Source: Torreya grandis | Lineage: Eukaryota > Streptophyta > Pinopsida > Cupressales > Taxaceae | Direction: 5' to 3' | NCBI GenBank assembly: GCA_037957365.1 | Contig: JARHVA010000002.1 | Location: forward strand, 621,001 to 685,000 | DNA: 64,000 bases | In this document: positions 21,583 through 36,560 of the stretch, one piece after another | Numbering within the stretch: the stretch's first letter is position 1 | Layout of the letters: every line of letters starts with the position of its first letter | Translations under genes and position numbers: made by a program | The notes under the pieces: model-generated | What the model was told of the DNA's origin: nothing | Seen by the model: only the letters and a program-made list of their open reading frames with translations | Databases searched by the model: none

Positions 21583-24500
21583 TTTTTTGGTATTAGAGAA
21601 AGTTTGAATCTTAAAGGAGTAATGAATGGAGAGAGGATAATGAGGTGTTGTACAAATGAACTAGATTATACAAGAATTTTAGAGGTAAGTTCAAAAATTA
21701 ACATAGGTTATCACCAATCAGAAGAGAAGATAGGGTGGTGATGAGAAAGACATAGATCGTGATGAAAAAGATCAGTAAGAAGAAGAATAACAAGAGCAAC
21801 CACCATTGATAGAAGAGAGGATGGTTCAAGATTTATAAGGAAGGAATGAAGAAATCAAAGTTGATGTTCTAGATTATGGAGGTAGTTTAAAACTAGAGGA
21901 TTTGATAGATTAGATAAATAGCATGGAGAAGTTCTTCAAGTGGAAAATTATAAGAGAAGACAAGAAGGTAAAGTTTGCATGCACAAAATTGAATGGTCAT
22001 ACAATGATTTGGTGGGATCACCTACATAAAGAGAGATAAAGAGAAAATTAATTTGAAGAAAAAGATGAAGAAGAAGCTGAGGGAGAAATTTATTCTTATA
22101 GATTATGCAAAAATATTATATAGAATATTTTAGAATTTAAGGTAAAAAGATCATAGTATACAAGAGTATATAATTGAATTTTAAAATATTTTCATATGAG
22201 TGGAATATGATAAAATAGAAGGCTAGATCATTTTAAGGTATGTAAAAGGTTTAAATTTTTTATTCAAGATGAATTAAGCATGCATAGAATACTTAATGTG
22301 GAGGAGGCTTATCAATTAGCTTTGAAGGCAGAAGAAAAACAAAATGGATAAAATTTTAGAAGGACATCTACTATTCCAAAAAGAGGTGTATCCCCTCCAA
22401 TAATGGGAAAAGGTAGATTTAATACCATCAGAGGTGGATTTAATGCCAATAGAAGTGAATCATCACATGGTTTAGAAATACAAGATGATAATAGGCAAGG
22501 GTTTTAATACCGAAAGAGGTGGATTTAATGTAAATAGAAGTGAATCATCACATGGTATTAGAAATACAAGATGATAATAGGCAAGGATTTTAATACCGAC
22601 AAAGAAAAAAAAGATTTCAGGGAAGATGAGGTTATGGTGGTGCTAGAAGATGGTTTTTGAATCAATGTATATCTTATGTCTAATATAGATGTGGAAAAGA
22701 AGGGCATAGAGTATTTGAGTGTCTACACTCTCAAGAGGAAAAAGGAGGTGAGAAGATTGCTCAAGATTAAACCTAGTTGAGGCTGAAATAAAAGGGCAAA
22801 ATACTAAAATTGCATCAGTTGATGTTGGAGAGAATGTCATGATGAGAATAACCATGATCACTTCAAGGAAGGATCAAGTGTAAAATATAGATGGTGGTGA
22901 TGCATGGTTGTGATCAAATATTTTTCAAATAAGATGTACTTTGGGTGGAAAGGTATGAAAAGTAATTATAGATGGTGGTAGTTGTGAAAATATGGTTTCT
23001 AAAGAAATGATTGAGAAACTAAATCTTCAATGTGAAAAACATCCTAACCCTTATCATATTTTATGGTTTAAGAAATAAAATGAGGTTATAATAGATAAAA
23101 GGTGCTTAATGAATTTTAATATAATAAAAACTTATAATGATGAAATATGTTGTGATGTTATTCTGATGAATGCATGTCATGTGTTATTGGACAGACCATG
23201 GAAATTTCATAGAAAAGAAGTTCATGATGGAGCAAAGAACACATACAATTATTGAAAAGGTGGTACAAAGGTAGTTTTGTTACCTCTTAAAGAGGAAGAT
23301 AAGATATAAATCATGCTCTCTAATAAATAATTTATCCAAGATATGAAGGTAACATGTTGCTAACTCCAAATAAAAATGGAGGATGGATAATGTGTGTGGA
23401 TAGTAGAGAAATTAATAAAATTATATTGAATTATAAGTTTTCTATAACTTGTTTAGGTGATATGATGGATATGCTTGTAGGAGAAAAATATTTTACCAAG
23501 ATTGATCTAAGGAGTGGTTACTATTAGATTAAAATTCCTAAAGGAGATGAGCAGAAAACTACATTCAAAAATAGGGATGGCTTATATGAGTGGATGTTGA
23601 TGCCATTCGAATTATCTAATGCAACTAGCCGATATATGAGGAGGATGAATACAACGTTATGAGAATATATTGTTAAGTTTGTGGTAATTTATTTTTATGA
23701 TATTTTGATATTAAATAAGACTAAATAAGAACACTTACAACATTTGAGAATGGTAATCTATTTGTTAAGAAAAGAAAAGTTGTATGCAAATTTCAAGAAG
23801 TGAAAGTTTATGTAAAACAATTTGGTATTTTTAGTTTTAGTAGGTGGTGTAAAAATGGATTAAGAAAGGATAAAGGCAATTGTTGAGTGGCCTTTTCTAA
23901 GAAGCATTACATAGGTAAGAAGTTTCCATGATTTAACAACTTTTTACAAAAAAAATATTAAAATTTTTAGTAGTATTGTGGCACCAATAACAGATTGCAT
24001 GAGAGGGAAATAATTTCTATGGACTAGAGTAACCATAAAAAGTTTCAAAATTTTGAATAAGATTATAGAAAGATGAATTTTAACATTACGATATTTTAAC
24101 AAAGTGTTTGAGGTTTACGGTGATTCTTTGTTTGTGGGAACTGGTATTGTGATGAGTCAAGAAGGAAAGCCAATAGCATATTTTAGTGAAAAATTGAATA
24201 ATGTAAGAACAAAGTATTCTACTTATGATGTTTAAATTTATGCAATTATACAAGCATTAAGACATTGGAGGCATTACCTGGTGCCTAAGGAGTTTATACT
24301 ATTTATAGATCATGAGGCTTTGAATTATATGAATACAAAAAAGAAGATGAATAGTAGGCATGAAAAGTGGATTTATTTCTAACAGGGGTATAATTTTGTG
24401 TGGAATCATAAATTAAGAAAATAAAATTAGATAGGTGATGCATTGATCAATAGAGTATTATTATTAACTATTATGGTGAGTGAAGTAGTTGGATTTAAAG

Positions 24501-25971
24501 TTATCAAATAATTATATGATACTGATCAAGATAGTTGAATAGTGCACGGATATTTTTATAGGTGGGATAGATATTATTCATGATGACTATATTATATAGG
24601 AAGGTTATATCTTTAAAGGTAAATAATTATGCATTCCAGTTGGGTCTCTACGAGATAATATAATAAGAGAATTACATAGTGATGGTTTTCCTGGATATTT
24701 TGGTAAGATGAAGACAATAGCTTTGGTGGAAGAAAAGTATTTTGACCAAAGATGAAGAGAGATGTGACAAGGTATTTTTTAAGGTGTAGAATATGTTAGG
24801 TGGCTAAATGACATGCAATAAATAATGACCTATACATGCCATTATAGATTTCAAGAGGACCATGGACAGATTTGAGTGTGGATATTGTGTTGAGATTTCC
24901 AAACACATAGATAGTTAAAAATTCAATTTTTATTATTGTAAATAGATTTTATAAAATGGTTCATTTTATTTCATGTAAAAAAATTTATGATGCCACTCGG
25001 GTTGCATAATTATTTTTTATGGATATTGTGAGAATATATGGCATTCTAAAAACTATTACTTCAGATAGGGACATGAAATCTCTAAGTCATTTTTGGAGGA
25101 CTTTGTCAAAAAAATGGGTACTAAGATAAAATTCAGTAGTGCATATCACCCACAAATAGATGGATAGATAGAAGTTGTGAATAGGAGTTTGAAAAATTTA
25201 TTGAGATACATAGTGGGCAAGAAGCTAAAGTAATGTGACTTGGCTTTACCACAAGTTGAGTTTGCATATAAAATTTTAGGAAACAGATCAATAGGAAAGT
25301 CACATTTTCAAATTATTTATGAGAAAAATCCTATGGGTATTTTAAATTTGGTATAATTGCGAATTGCAGATTGAATTAGTGATGATGCAAAAATATTTGT
25401 AGAGCATATGCATCAAATGCAAGGAGTAAGAAGAAAGTTTTAGGAAAGTAATAGAAAAATATAAATTAGCATCAGATGTTAGAATAATATTCATAGTACT
25501 TGAAGAAAGAGAGTTGGTAATGGTTTACTTGAGAAAATAAAGATTTTCAAAAGGCACATATAACAAGTTGAAGCACAAGAAAATTAGACCATAACGAATT
25601 GTGAAGAAAATCAATGGAAATGCTTATGAGGTATGTTTACCATAGAGTTTTGATATATCTCTAGTATTTAATGTTTAAAATTTATTTTAATTATATAGAG
25701 AACATGGTAAAGATGATGAAGATGAAGAAGTAAATTGGTAGGAACAAGTTTCAAAGAAGAAGAAAGAAAAAATAGTGCATGTTTTGTAAATGAAGATAGT
25801 GAGCACAAGGGAAGGGAATTATAAAAGGTATTTGGTATAGTGAGAAGGATTAAAATAAGAAGACAACATTTATATTACAAAATGAGAACTAGAAAATATT
25901 GATAAAGACAAATGGTGTCAGTATAATCAGGTCAACTTGTAGGAGCTGAGTTGTTTTCAACTAGAGGAGAA

Positions 25972-26527
25972 TGATGTAGAAAAAATAGGTTAACCTTTTG
26001 GAGGCCATAAATTTTGATTCATAACTTTGTTTGAGATCTTCCACATGCCAAAACAACTATATTAATTTTTTTTTATGCCTTAAGCTACTTTATCCACTTA
26101 TATTTAAGTTTGATATTTTTCAGAGGTAAAATATGATCATTTGAAGGTCTAAAATTAACGTTTAATAATTTTTTTGAGAATTTTATATTTTTATAACTTA
26201 TATATTTTAAGAACTGAAAGTCAAATTCTATTGAATTTCATCCTATAGGCTAATTTTAGTATCTAGATTTTTTTTTAAAAAAAATTAGAGCCATAAGTGC
26301 TTGCATGTGAAAATTACTATAAATAGCGTCTGATAAAAATAGACATCTTTTTAGATTTTACATTTTTTGAATTTTTGCATGTCAACTTTAAATTATGAGG
26401 TGAGGCTTATTTAAGCATGATTTGGGTTTGTAATTATTTCAAGCAATCAATACGAATCAATTTTGAGTATGGTTTCAAGATATTGGCCTATTGGTAATTT
26501 TATTGTTCTTTATAATTTTTTAGTTCA
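25972..26527 (+). repeat. gypsy LTR b, shared by elements 1 and 2
   Basis: 556 bp, preceded by the purine tract CTAGAGGAGAA. It begins TGATGTAGAA and ends AGTTCA, followed by TTTGGTATCAAAACAA (primer site). The same LTR closes element 1 and opens element 2. Confidence 0.82.
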
Positions 26528-29500
26528 TTATTTGGTATCAAAACAAATTTGAATCTTGAAGGAATAAAAAATAGTGAGAGGATTAATATTTCTTAAATAG
26601 ATGAATTAGACTATAAAAAAACTACAAAGACAAGTTTAACAATTAACAGAGATTAACACCAATCAATAGAGAAGATAGGGTGGTGATGAAGAAGGCATAG
26701 ATTGTGATGAAGAAGTTCACCAAGAAGAAGAATAATAAAAGCAACCACCAATGATGGAAGAGAGGATGGTTCAATTTTTATATGGAAGGAATGAAATAAT
26801 CAAGCTTGATGTTTTAGATTATGGAACTAGTTTAAAATGAGAGAAGCTAATAGATTGGATGAATAAGATAGAGAATTTCTTCAAGTGGAAGACTATGAGA
26901 GAAGATAAGAAGGTTAAGTTTGCATACACAAAATTGGAAGGTCATGCAATGATTTTGTGGGACCACTTATAGAGAGAGAGATAGAAAAAAGGTAAAGAGA
27001 AGATTAATTCATATCAAATGATGGGAAGAAGCTAAGGGAGAAATTTTTCCTATGGATTATGCACAAACCCTATATAGAAGATTTCAAAATTTAAGGTAAA
27101 AAGATCATATTATACAAGAGTATAAAGATGAATTTTATAATCTCTCCATATGAGTAAAACATAATGAAATAGAAGAGGAGATGGCTACAAGGTATGTAAA
27201 TGGTTTAAAATTTTCTATTCAATATAAATTAAGCATGCATAAAATACATAACATGAAGGAGGCTTATCAATTAGCTTTGAAGGAAAAAGAAAAATAAAAT
27301 AGATAGAATTTTAGGATATGTACTAGTCCAAAAAGAGGAAGTTTACCTCAAATAAGGAGATGAATTAGGTTTAATACCATCAGAGGTGTATTTAATGCCA
27401 ATAAATATGAATCATTAGGTCATTCAAAAAGGGAAAATGATAATAGGCAAGGGTTTCAATACCAATTAAGAGGAAGAGGATTAAAAAGATGATGATATTA
27501 TGGTGGTGCTAGAGTATGGTTTTTGAATCAATGTAGATCTTATATCTATTATAGATGTGGAGAAGAAAGGCACATAATGTATGAGTGTCCACATTATGAA
27601 GATCAAGAAAAGAGGTAAGAAGATCATCAAAGATTAAATCCAGTTGAGGCTAAAATAGAAGAGCAAAATACTAATGTTACACCAGTTGATGTTGGAGAGA
27701 ATTTCATGATAAGAAGAGCCATGATCGCTCTAAGGAAGGATCAAGTGTAGAATAAATATGGTGGTCATGCATGGTTGCAATCAAATATTTTTCAAATAAG
27801 ATGTACTTCAAGTGGAAATATATGTAAATTAGTTATAGATGGTGGTAGTTATGAAAATATGGTTTCTAAAAAAAAGATTGAGAAACTAAATCTTCAATTT
27901 TAAAAGCATCTTAACCCTTATCTAATTTCATGGTTTAAAAAAGGGAATGAGGTTACAATAGATGAAGAAATAAAAATGGTATCAATACAAATAGAAGAAG
28001 TAAAAGTGTTGAAATAATATGCAGATGTTATGGTTGATGAGTCACTAAATGGTTTACCACCAAAGATAGATATTCAACATCACATGTATTTGATTTTAGG
28101 ATCAAATCTACATAATAAGTCAACTTATAGGATGAGTCTAATAGAATATGCAAAATTATATAAACAAGTTACCGAATTGCTAAGAAAGAAGGTGATAAGG
28201 GAGAGTATGAGTTTATGTGCAACACAAGCTTTGATAAATCCAAATAAATATGGAGGATGGAGAATGCATGTGGATAGTAGAGAAATTAATAAAACTATAA
28301 TAAAGTATAAGTTTCTTATACCTCATTTAGATGATATGATGGATGTGCTTGTAGGAGTGAAATATTTTAACAAGATTGATCTAAGTGGTTACTATCAAAT
28401 TCAAATTCATTGAGGATACGAATGTAAAATTGCATTCAAAATCAAGGATGGCTTAAATGAGTGGATGGTGATGGCATTTGTATTATCTAATGCATTGAGC
28501 ACATTTATGATGGTGATGAATTTAGTGCTACAAGAATATATTGGTAACTTTTTTATTTATTTTGATGTTATTTTTATATTCAGTAAGACCAAAGAAGAAC
28601 ACTTATAAAATTTGAGAATGGTAATGGATTTGTTAAGAAGGGAGAAGTTGTATGCAAATTTGAAGAAGTGCAGTTTATGCATAATAGTTTTGTATTTTTA
28701 GGAATTGTAGTTTTAGTAGATGGTGTGAAAATAGATGAAAAAAAGATAAAGGAAATTTTTGATTGGCCTATTTCAAGAAGCATTATAGAGGTAAGAAGTT
28801 TCCATGGTTTAAAAACTTTTTATAAAAAATTTATTAAAAAATTTAGTAGTATTGTGGCACCAATAATAGATTACAAAAGAGGAAAAGAATTTGCATGGAC
28901 TAGAGAAACCACATAAAGTTTTGAAATTTTGAAGAATAAGATTACAAAAAGACCAATTTTAGCATTACCAAATTTTAACAAAGTGTTTGAGGTTTAATAT
29001 AATTCTTTGTATGTGGGAATTGGTGATGTGCTAAGTCCAGAAGAAAATCCAATAACATATTTTAGTGAAAAATTGAATGAGGTAAGAACAAATAATTCTA
29101 CTTATGATGTTGAGCTTTATGCAATTTTACAAGCATTAGGACATTAGAAGCATTACTTGGTGCTTAAGGAGTTTATACTATTTATAGATCATGAGGATTT
29201 GACGTATGTGAATACATAAATGAAGTTGAATAGTAGGCAAGAAAAATGGGATTCTTTCTTTCAGGGGTATTCTTTTGTGTTAAAACATAAATTAGGAAAA
29301 CCAAATTAGGTCACTGATGTATTGAGTAGGAGAGTAACGTTATTACCTACTATGGTTACCAAAGTAGTTGGATTTAAAGTTATCAAAGAATTATATGACA
29401 CTGGTCCATATTTTGGTAAGATAGTTAAATAGTGAAAGAATCCATTAATAGGTGGGAAAAATATTGTTCATGATGAATATCTTATATAATAATGTTTTCT

Positions 29501-30857
29501 CTTCAAGGGGAAACAATTGTGCATTCCACTTGGGTCTCTGGGAGACAATATAATAAGAGAATTATATATTGGTGGTTTGGATGGACATTTTGGTAAGATG
29601 AAGAGGATAGCTTTGGTGGAGGAAAAATATTTTTGACCAAAGATGAAGAGAGATGTGACAAGGTATGTTTTAAGGTGTAGAGTATTTCAAGTGGGTAAAT
29701 GATATGCATAAAATACTGAACTATACATGCCATTATCAATTCCAAGAGGACCATGGATAGATTTGAGTATGGATTTTGTGTTGGGATTAACAAACACACA
29801 GAGAGGTAACAATTCAATTTTTGTTTTTATAGACAAATTTTCTAAAATATTTCATTTCATTGCATATAAAAAAACAAATTATGCCACTAGGGTTGCGTAA
29901 TTATTTTTTATGGATATTGTGATATTGCATGGTGTTCAAAAAATTATTACTTTAGATATGGACACAAAATTTATAAGTCATTTTTGGATGACTTTGTGGA
30001 AGAAGATGGGTAATAAGGTACAATTCAGTCATGCATATCACTCAAAAATAGATGGACATACAAAATTTGTGAATAGGAGCTTGGAAAATTTATTGAGATG
30101 CATAGTGGGAGAGAAGCCAAAGTCATATGACTTGGATATACCACAAGCTAAGTTTGTATATAACAATTTAGTGAATAGTTCATCAAGAAAGTTACATTTC
30201 AAATTGTTAGTAGAAAAAATTATATGGGTATTTTAGATGTGGTATAATTTCTAATTGCAGATTGAATTAGTGATGATGTAGAAACATTTACAAAGCATAT
30301 GCAATAGTTTTAAGGAGTGAGGAGAAAGTTATAGGAAAGTAATGAGAAATATAAAGTAGCATAGATGTCAGAAGAAGATCCAAGGTATTTGATGAAGGAT
30401 AGTTGGTAATGGTTTACTTGGGGAAATAAATATTTCCAAAAGGCACATACAATAACTTGATGTACAAAAAATTTAGACCATGTAGAATTGTAAAATAAAT
30501 CAATGACAATGTTAATGAGGTAAGTTTACCATAAAATTTTGATATATCTCCAATATTTAATGTTTCAAATTTATATGAATTCTATGAAAAATATGGTGAA
30601 GATGATGAAGATGAAGTAAATTTAGAGCAACAAGTTCTAAAGAAGAAGAAATAAAAAATAGTGCAGGTTTTGGATATGAAGACAATGAGCACAAGGCAAG
30701 AGAATGATAATAGGTATTTGGTGTAGTGGGAAGAATTTCATCAATAAGAAAACACTTAGATTAAATAATGGGAGATAAATAAGATTGATAAAGATAAATT
30801 ACATTAGTATAATCATTTCAACTCACTAGAGTTAAGTTGTTTTCAACCAGAGGAGAA

Positions 30858-31410
30858 TAATGCAAAAAAAATAGGTCAACCTTCTAGAGGCAATAGATTT
30901 TGACTTGTAACTCTATTTGAGATTTTTAACATGTAAAAATGACCATATCAATTTTTTATTTTCTTTTCTAAGCCACTCTATCCCCTTATATTTGATTTTA
31001 ATATTTTTGAAGGCTAAACGTGATCATTTAAGGGTCTAAAATTAATGTTTAATGATTATTTTTTTAAATCTATTTTTAGAAATTGTATATTTTTAGAATC
31101 AGAAGTCAACATAAGTTAAATTTCATCCCATAGACTAATATTAGTATTTAATCTATTTTTAAAAAAATAGAGCCATACATGTTTGCATGTGAAACTTACT
31201 ATAAATAGTGGCTGCTAAAAATAGACATTTTTTTTAGATTTTAGATTTTTTGAATTTTTCCATGTCAACTCTAAATTATTAGTTGAGGCTTATTGAATCA
31301 TTATTTGATTTTTTTATTATTTTAAAAAATCAATACAAATTAATTTTGATAATTATTTCAAAATCTTGGCTTATTAGTAATTCTTTTATTCTTGTTAGTT
31401 TTCAAGTTCA
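30858..31410 (+). repeat. gypsy LTR c, shared by elements 2 and 3
   Basis: 553 bp. It starts TAATGC (first TG changed to TA) after the purine tract CCAGAGGAGAA and ends AAGTTCA. It is followed by TTGTATCAGATCAAG (primer site). Confidence 0.8.
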
Positions 31411-34400
31411 TTATCTTGTATCAGATCAAGTTTGAATCTTAGAGGAGTAAAAAATGGTGAAAGGATGAGGAGCTGTTGCATAGATAAATTGGAATATATA
31501 GGGGCTACATAGGTAAGATCTATAATTAACAAAGGGTGTAACCAATCAGCAGAGAAGACAGGATGGTGATGAGGAAGACATAGATAGTGATGAAAAAGTT
31601 CAACAAGAACAACAAGAGTAGCCACCATCGATGGAAGAGATGATGGTTCAAGATTTAAAAGGGAGGAATCAAGGTTGATGTTTTAAATTATGGAGGTAGT
31701 TTAAAAATAGAGGATTTGATAGATTGGATGAATATCATGGAGAAGTTCTTCGAGTGGAAGACTATAAGAGAAGACAAGAAGGTAAAGTTTGCATGAAAAA
31801 AAATTAAATTTCATGAAATGACTTTGTGGGATCACCTATAGAAAGAGAGATAGATAAAAGCTATAAAGAAGATTAATTCTTGGGAAAATATGGAGAAGAA
31901 GATGAGGGAGAAATTTCTTCCTCTAGATTATACACAAACCCTATACAAAAGATTTCAAAATTTAAGGCAAAAAATCATAATATATAATAGTATACGTATA
32001 AATTTTATAAGCTCTCCATATGAGTAAACCATGATGAAATAAAAGTGTAGATTGATGTGAAATATGTAAAAGGTTTGAAATTTTATATTCAAGATGAATT
32101 AATCATGCACATAATACTTTACATGGAGGAGACTTATCAACTAACTTTGAAAGTAGAAGAAAAACAAAATAGATAGAATTTCAAAAGGACATATACTGGT
32201 CTAAAAAGAGGTGGATCCCATCCAATAAAGGGACAAAGTGGGTTTAATACTATCAAAAGTGGATTTAATACTAATAATGGTGAATCATCACATGGTTCAA
32301 AAAGGCAAGATGATAATAGGCAAAGGTTTCAATACCAATAAAGAGGAAAAGGATTTTAGAGATGGCGAGGTTATGGTAGTGCTAGAAGATGGTTCTTAAA
32401 TTAGCATAAATATTATGTCTATTATAGATGTGGAGAAGGGCACATAGTGTATGAGTGTCCAAACTATCTAGATCAAGAGAAAGGGTAAGAAGATCATCCA
32501 AGATCAAATCTAGTTGACATTGAAATAGAAGAGAAAAATACTAAAGTGGCACTAGCTGATGTTGGAGAGAATCTCATGATGAAAATAACCATGATTGCTC
32601 CAAGGAAATATCAAGTGCAGAATAAATATGGTGGTGATAAATGGTTGTGATCAAATATTTTTCAAACAAGATGTACTTTGGGTGGAAAGGTATGCAAAAT
32701 AATTATAGATGGTGGTAGTTATGAAAATATGGTTTCTAAATAAATGATTAAAAAACTAAATCTATAATATGAAAAGCATCCTCACCCTTATCATATTTCA
32801 TGGTTTAAGAAGGTAATGAGGTTACAGTAGATAAAAGGTGTTTAATTATGTTTTCTATAAGAAAAACTTATATTAATTAAATACGGTGTGATGTTATTTT
32901 GATGGATGTATATCATGTGTTATTGGGGAGACCATGGTAATTTTATAGTAAATTAGTTCATGATGGAGCAAAGAGCACATGTAATTTTGGGAAAGGTGGT
33001 ACAAATGTAGTTTTGTTACCTATTAAAGAGGAAGAGAAGATAGAAATCATGCTCTCTACTAAATAATTTATCCAAGATATGAAGGTAGCAAGTTTTTGTT
33101 ATGTATTAGTAGGCAAGAATGAAGAAATAAAAATGATCCCAATACCAACAGAAGCAGTAAGAGTGTTGAAAAAAAATGCAAATGTTATGTCTAATGAGTT
33201 ACTAGATGGTTTACCACCAAAGAGAGATAATCAACATCACATTGATTTGATTCTAGGATCAGCTCTACCCAATCAAGCAGCTTATAGGATGAGTCTGACA
33301 TAATATTCATAATTAAATAAATTAGTTACTGAATTGCTAAGAAATAAGGTAATAAGGGAGAGTATGAGTCCTTGTGTAACACTAGCTTTGCTAACTCTAA
33401 AGAAGGATGAAGGATGGAGAATGTGTGTGGATAGTAAAGCAATTAATAAAATTATAATAAAGTATAGATTTTTTATACCTCATTTAGATGAATGATAGAT
33501 GTGCTTGTAGGAGCATTACCAAGATTGATCTAAGGAGTGGTTACTATCAGATTCGAATTCGTGAAGGAGATGAGTGGAAAACTAAATTCAAAACTAAGGA
33601 TGGCTTATATGAGTAGATGGTGATGCCATTCAGATTATCTAATACACTTAACACATTTAGGAGGGTAATGAATATAGTGTTATGAGAATATTGGTAAATT
33701 TATGGTTATTTATTTTGATGATATTTTGATATTTAGTAAGACTAAATAAGAATACTTACATTTCTTGAAAATGGTAATGGATTTGTTAATAAAGGATAAT
33801 TTGTATGTAAGTTTGAAGAAGAGCAAGTTTATGTAGAATAGTTTAGTATTTTTGGGATTTGTAGTTACAGTAGATGGTGTGAAAATAGATAAAGAAAAGA
33901 TAAAGACAATTGTTGAGTGGCCTATTCCAAGAAGCATTGTAGAGGTAAGAAGTTTCCATGGTTTAATAAAATTTTATAGAAAATTTATTAAAAATCTTAG
34001 TAGTATTGTGGCACCAATAATAGATTGCATGAAAGGGAATGAATTTAAATGGACTAGAGCAACCACAAAAAGTTTTGAAATTTTTAAGAAGAAGATTATA
34101 AAAATACCAATTTTAGTATTATTAGATTTTAACAAATTATTTGAGGTTGATAATGGTGCTTCATTTATGGGAATTGGTGTTGTGTTGAGTCCAAAAAATA
34201 AGTCAATAACTCATTTTAGTAAAAAATTGAATGAGGTAAGAACAAATAATTCTACTTATGATGTTGAACTTTATGCAATTGTATATGTATTAAGACATTG
34301 AAGACATTACCTAGTGCCTAAGGAGTTTATACTATTTATAGATCATGAGGCTTTGAAGTATGTGAATACACAAAAGAAGTTAAATAGTAGGTCTAGAAAG

Positions 34401-36001
34401 TGGGTTTCTTTCTTTCAAGTGTATACTTTTATGTTGAATCATAAATTAAGAAAATAAAATTAGGTATTTGATGCATTGAGTAGGAGAGTAGCATTATTAA
34501 CTACTATGGTGAGAGAAGTAGTTGGATTTGAAGTTATCAAAGAATTATATGATATTAATATATATTTAGAAAAATAATCGAATAACTTAGGAATCCATTA
34601 ATAGGTGGGAAAGATATTATTCATGATGAATATCTTATACAAGAAGGCTATCTCTTCAAAGGGAAACAATTGTGCATTCCAGTTGGGTTTATATGAAACA
34701 ATATAATAAGAGAATTACATACTGGTGGTTTAGCTATACATTTTGGTAAGATAAAGACAATAGCTTTGGTGGAAGAAAATTATTTTTTGCCAAAGATGAA
34801 GAGAGATGTGGAAAGTTATGTTTTAAAGTTTTAAATATGTCAGGTGGCTAAAGGACATGCATAAAATACTAGACTATACATGCTATTACCAGTTCTAAGA
34901 GGACCATGGACAGATTTGAGTATGGATTTTATGTTGAGATTTCCAGACACACATGGAGGTAAGAATTCAGTTTTTTATGTTGTAGGTATATTTTATAAAA
35001 TTATTCATTTCATTGCATGTAATAAAATTAATGATACTACTAAGGTTACAAAATTATTTTTTATGGATATTGTGAGATTGCATGGTGTTCCAAAAACTAT
35101 TACTTCAAGTAGGGACACAAAAAATTTAAGTCATTTTTGAAGGACTTTGTGGAAGAATATGGGTACTAAGCTACATTTTAGTAGTGCATATCACCCAAAT
35201 ATAGATGAACATAAATAATCTGGGAATAGGAGCTTGGGAAATTTATTGAGATGCATAGTGGGAGAGAAGTCAAATGAATAGGACTTGGCTTTACCATAAG
35301 CTGAGTTTACATTTAATAGTTCAGTGAATAGATCAACATGAAAGTCACTTTTTAAAATTATTTATGATAAAAATCCTATAGGTATTTTATATTTTGTATA
35401 ATTTCCAATTATAGATTGAATTAGTGATGATGCAAAAGCATATGCAACAGTTGCAAGGAGTAAGAAGAAAGTTGAAGGAAAGTAATGAGAAATATAAAGT
35501 TGCAAAAGATGTCAGAAGATCCAAAGTATTTGATGAAGGAGAGTTGGTAATGGTTTACTTGAGGAAATAAATATTTATGAAAAGCACATACAACAAGTTT
35601 AGGTACAAAAAAATTAGACCATGCAAAATTGTGAAGAAAATCAATGACAATGATTATGAGTTAAGTTTACCACATAATTTTGATATATCTCTATTATTTA
35701 ATGTTTTAAATTTATATGAATTATATAGAGAAGATAGTGAAGATGATGGAGATGAAGAAGTAAATTGGGGGAAACAAGTTCCAAAGAAGAAAAAAGATAA
35801 AATACTATAGGTTTGGGATATGAAGATAGTGAACACAAGGCAAGAGAATTGTAACAGGTATTTGATGTAGTGAGAAGGATTGCAGTAAGAAAAATACACT
35901 TGGATTATAGAATAGGAGCTAAATAATATTGATAAAGAAAAATGACAACAATATAATTAGGCCAACTCATAGGAGTTAAGTTGTTTTCAATCAGAAGAGA
36001 A

Positions 36002-36560
36002 TGATGCAGAAGAAATAGGTTAACCTTATGGAAGCCATAACTTTTGATATGTAACTCTGTTTGAACTCTTCTATGTGTCAAAATGATCGTATCAAAAATT
36101 TAGTTTCTATGTTAAGTTGATCTATCCACTTAGATTTGATTTTTATATTTTTTAAAGGATAAACATGATCATCTGAGGTTTAAAAATTAATGTTTAATGA
36201 TTTTTTTAAGAATTTTCTATTTTTAAAAATTATATATTTTTAGAACCAAAAGTCAACGTCAATTAAATATTGTTCCATAGGATAATTTTATTATTTAGGT
36301 TATTTTGGGAAAGTTTTAGAGCTAGAGTTATTGCATGCAAAATGTACTATAAGTAAAAGCTGCTAAAAATAGACATTTTTTTTAAAATTCTATCTTTTTT
36401 TAAATTTGTACATTTCAACTCTAAACTCTGAGTTGAGGATAATTGAAGCATGATTTGGGTTTGTAATTATTTCAATCAATTAATACAAATAAATTTTGAT
36501 TATTGTTTCAAGATCTTGGTGTATTAGTAATTTTTTTGTTCTTGATAGTTTTAAGGTTCA
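36002..36560 (+). repeat. gypsy LTR d, shared by elements 3 and 4
   Basis: 559 bp, TGATGCAGAA...AAGGTTCA, followed by CTGGTATTAGATCAGG (primer site). From about 36103 on it is also copied at 38869-39324. Confidence 0.82.

Larger units (their letters stand above)
21026..26527 (+). mobile_element. Ty3/gypsy chromovirus, element 1
   Basis: LTR-interior-LTR element. Gag is at about 21820-22370 (KFACTKL, MIWWDHL). The zinc knuckle is at about 22681-22722, with a stop at its first Cys position. The protease DGG motif is at 22971-22979 (DGGSCENMVSKEMIEKLNL). RT covers 23355-23830. RNase H is near 24100-24440, and integrase is at about 24680-25400 with DLSVDI and SDRDMK segments. A chromodomain-like tail is at 25767-25945. 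The RT catalytic box is YFYD instead of YFDD (23690-23701). About 300 bp between protease and RT is missing at about 23351 compared with element 3. Many stops are present. The Gag-PR-RT-RH-IN order and the chromodomain place it among chromoviruses. Confidence 0.85.
25972..31410 (+). mobile_element. Ty3/gypsy chromovirus, element 2
   Basis: Same family and orientation as element 1. Gag is at about 26750-27310 and the zinc knuckle at 27550-27593 (YYRCGEERHIMYEC). The protease DGG is at 27838-27846. About 270 bp between protease and RT is missing near 27966. RT runs 28030-28570 and contains a 127-codon open stretch (28030-28413), with the catalytic box changed to YFDV (28558-28569). RNase H is at about 28990-29310 and integrase at about 29570-30240. 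A chromodomain-like tail is at 30655-30820. It is inactive. Confidence 0.84.
30858..36560 (+). mobile_element. Ty3/gypsy chromovirus, element 3 (most complete)
   Basis: The least deleted copy. Gag is at about 31640-32200. The zinc knuckle is at 32420-32460, short by one codon (YYRCGEGHIVYEC). The protease DGG is at 32708-32716, with VLLGRPW about 200 bp later. RT runs from about 33180, with an intact YFDD at 33711-33722. RNase H covers 34130-34440 and includes a 149-codon open stretch starting at 33852. Integrase is at about 34740-35420 (DLSMDF, AYHPN). The chromodomain-like tail is at 35805-35960 (TRQENCNRYL, then WII). Stops such as TAG for expected Gln or Trp occur throughout, so it is inactive. 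Confidence 0.86.
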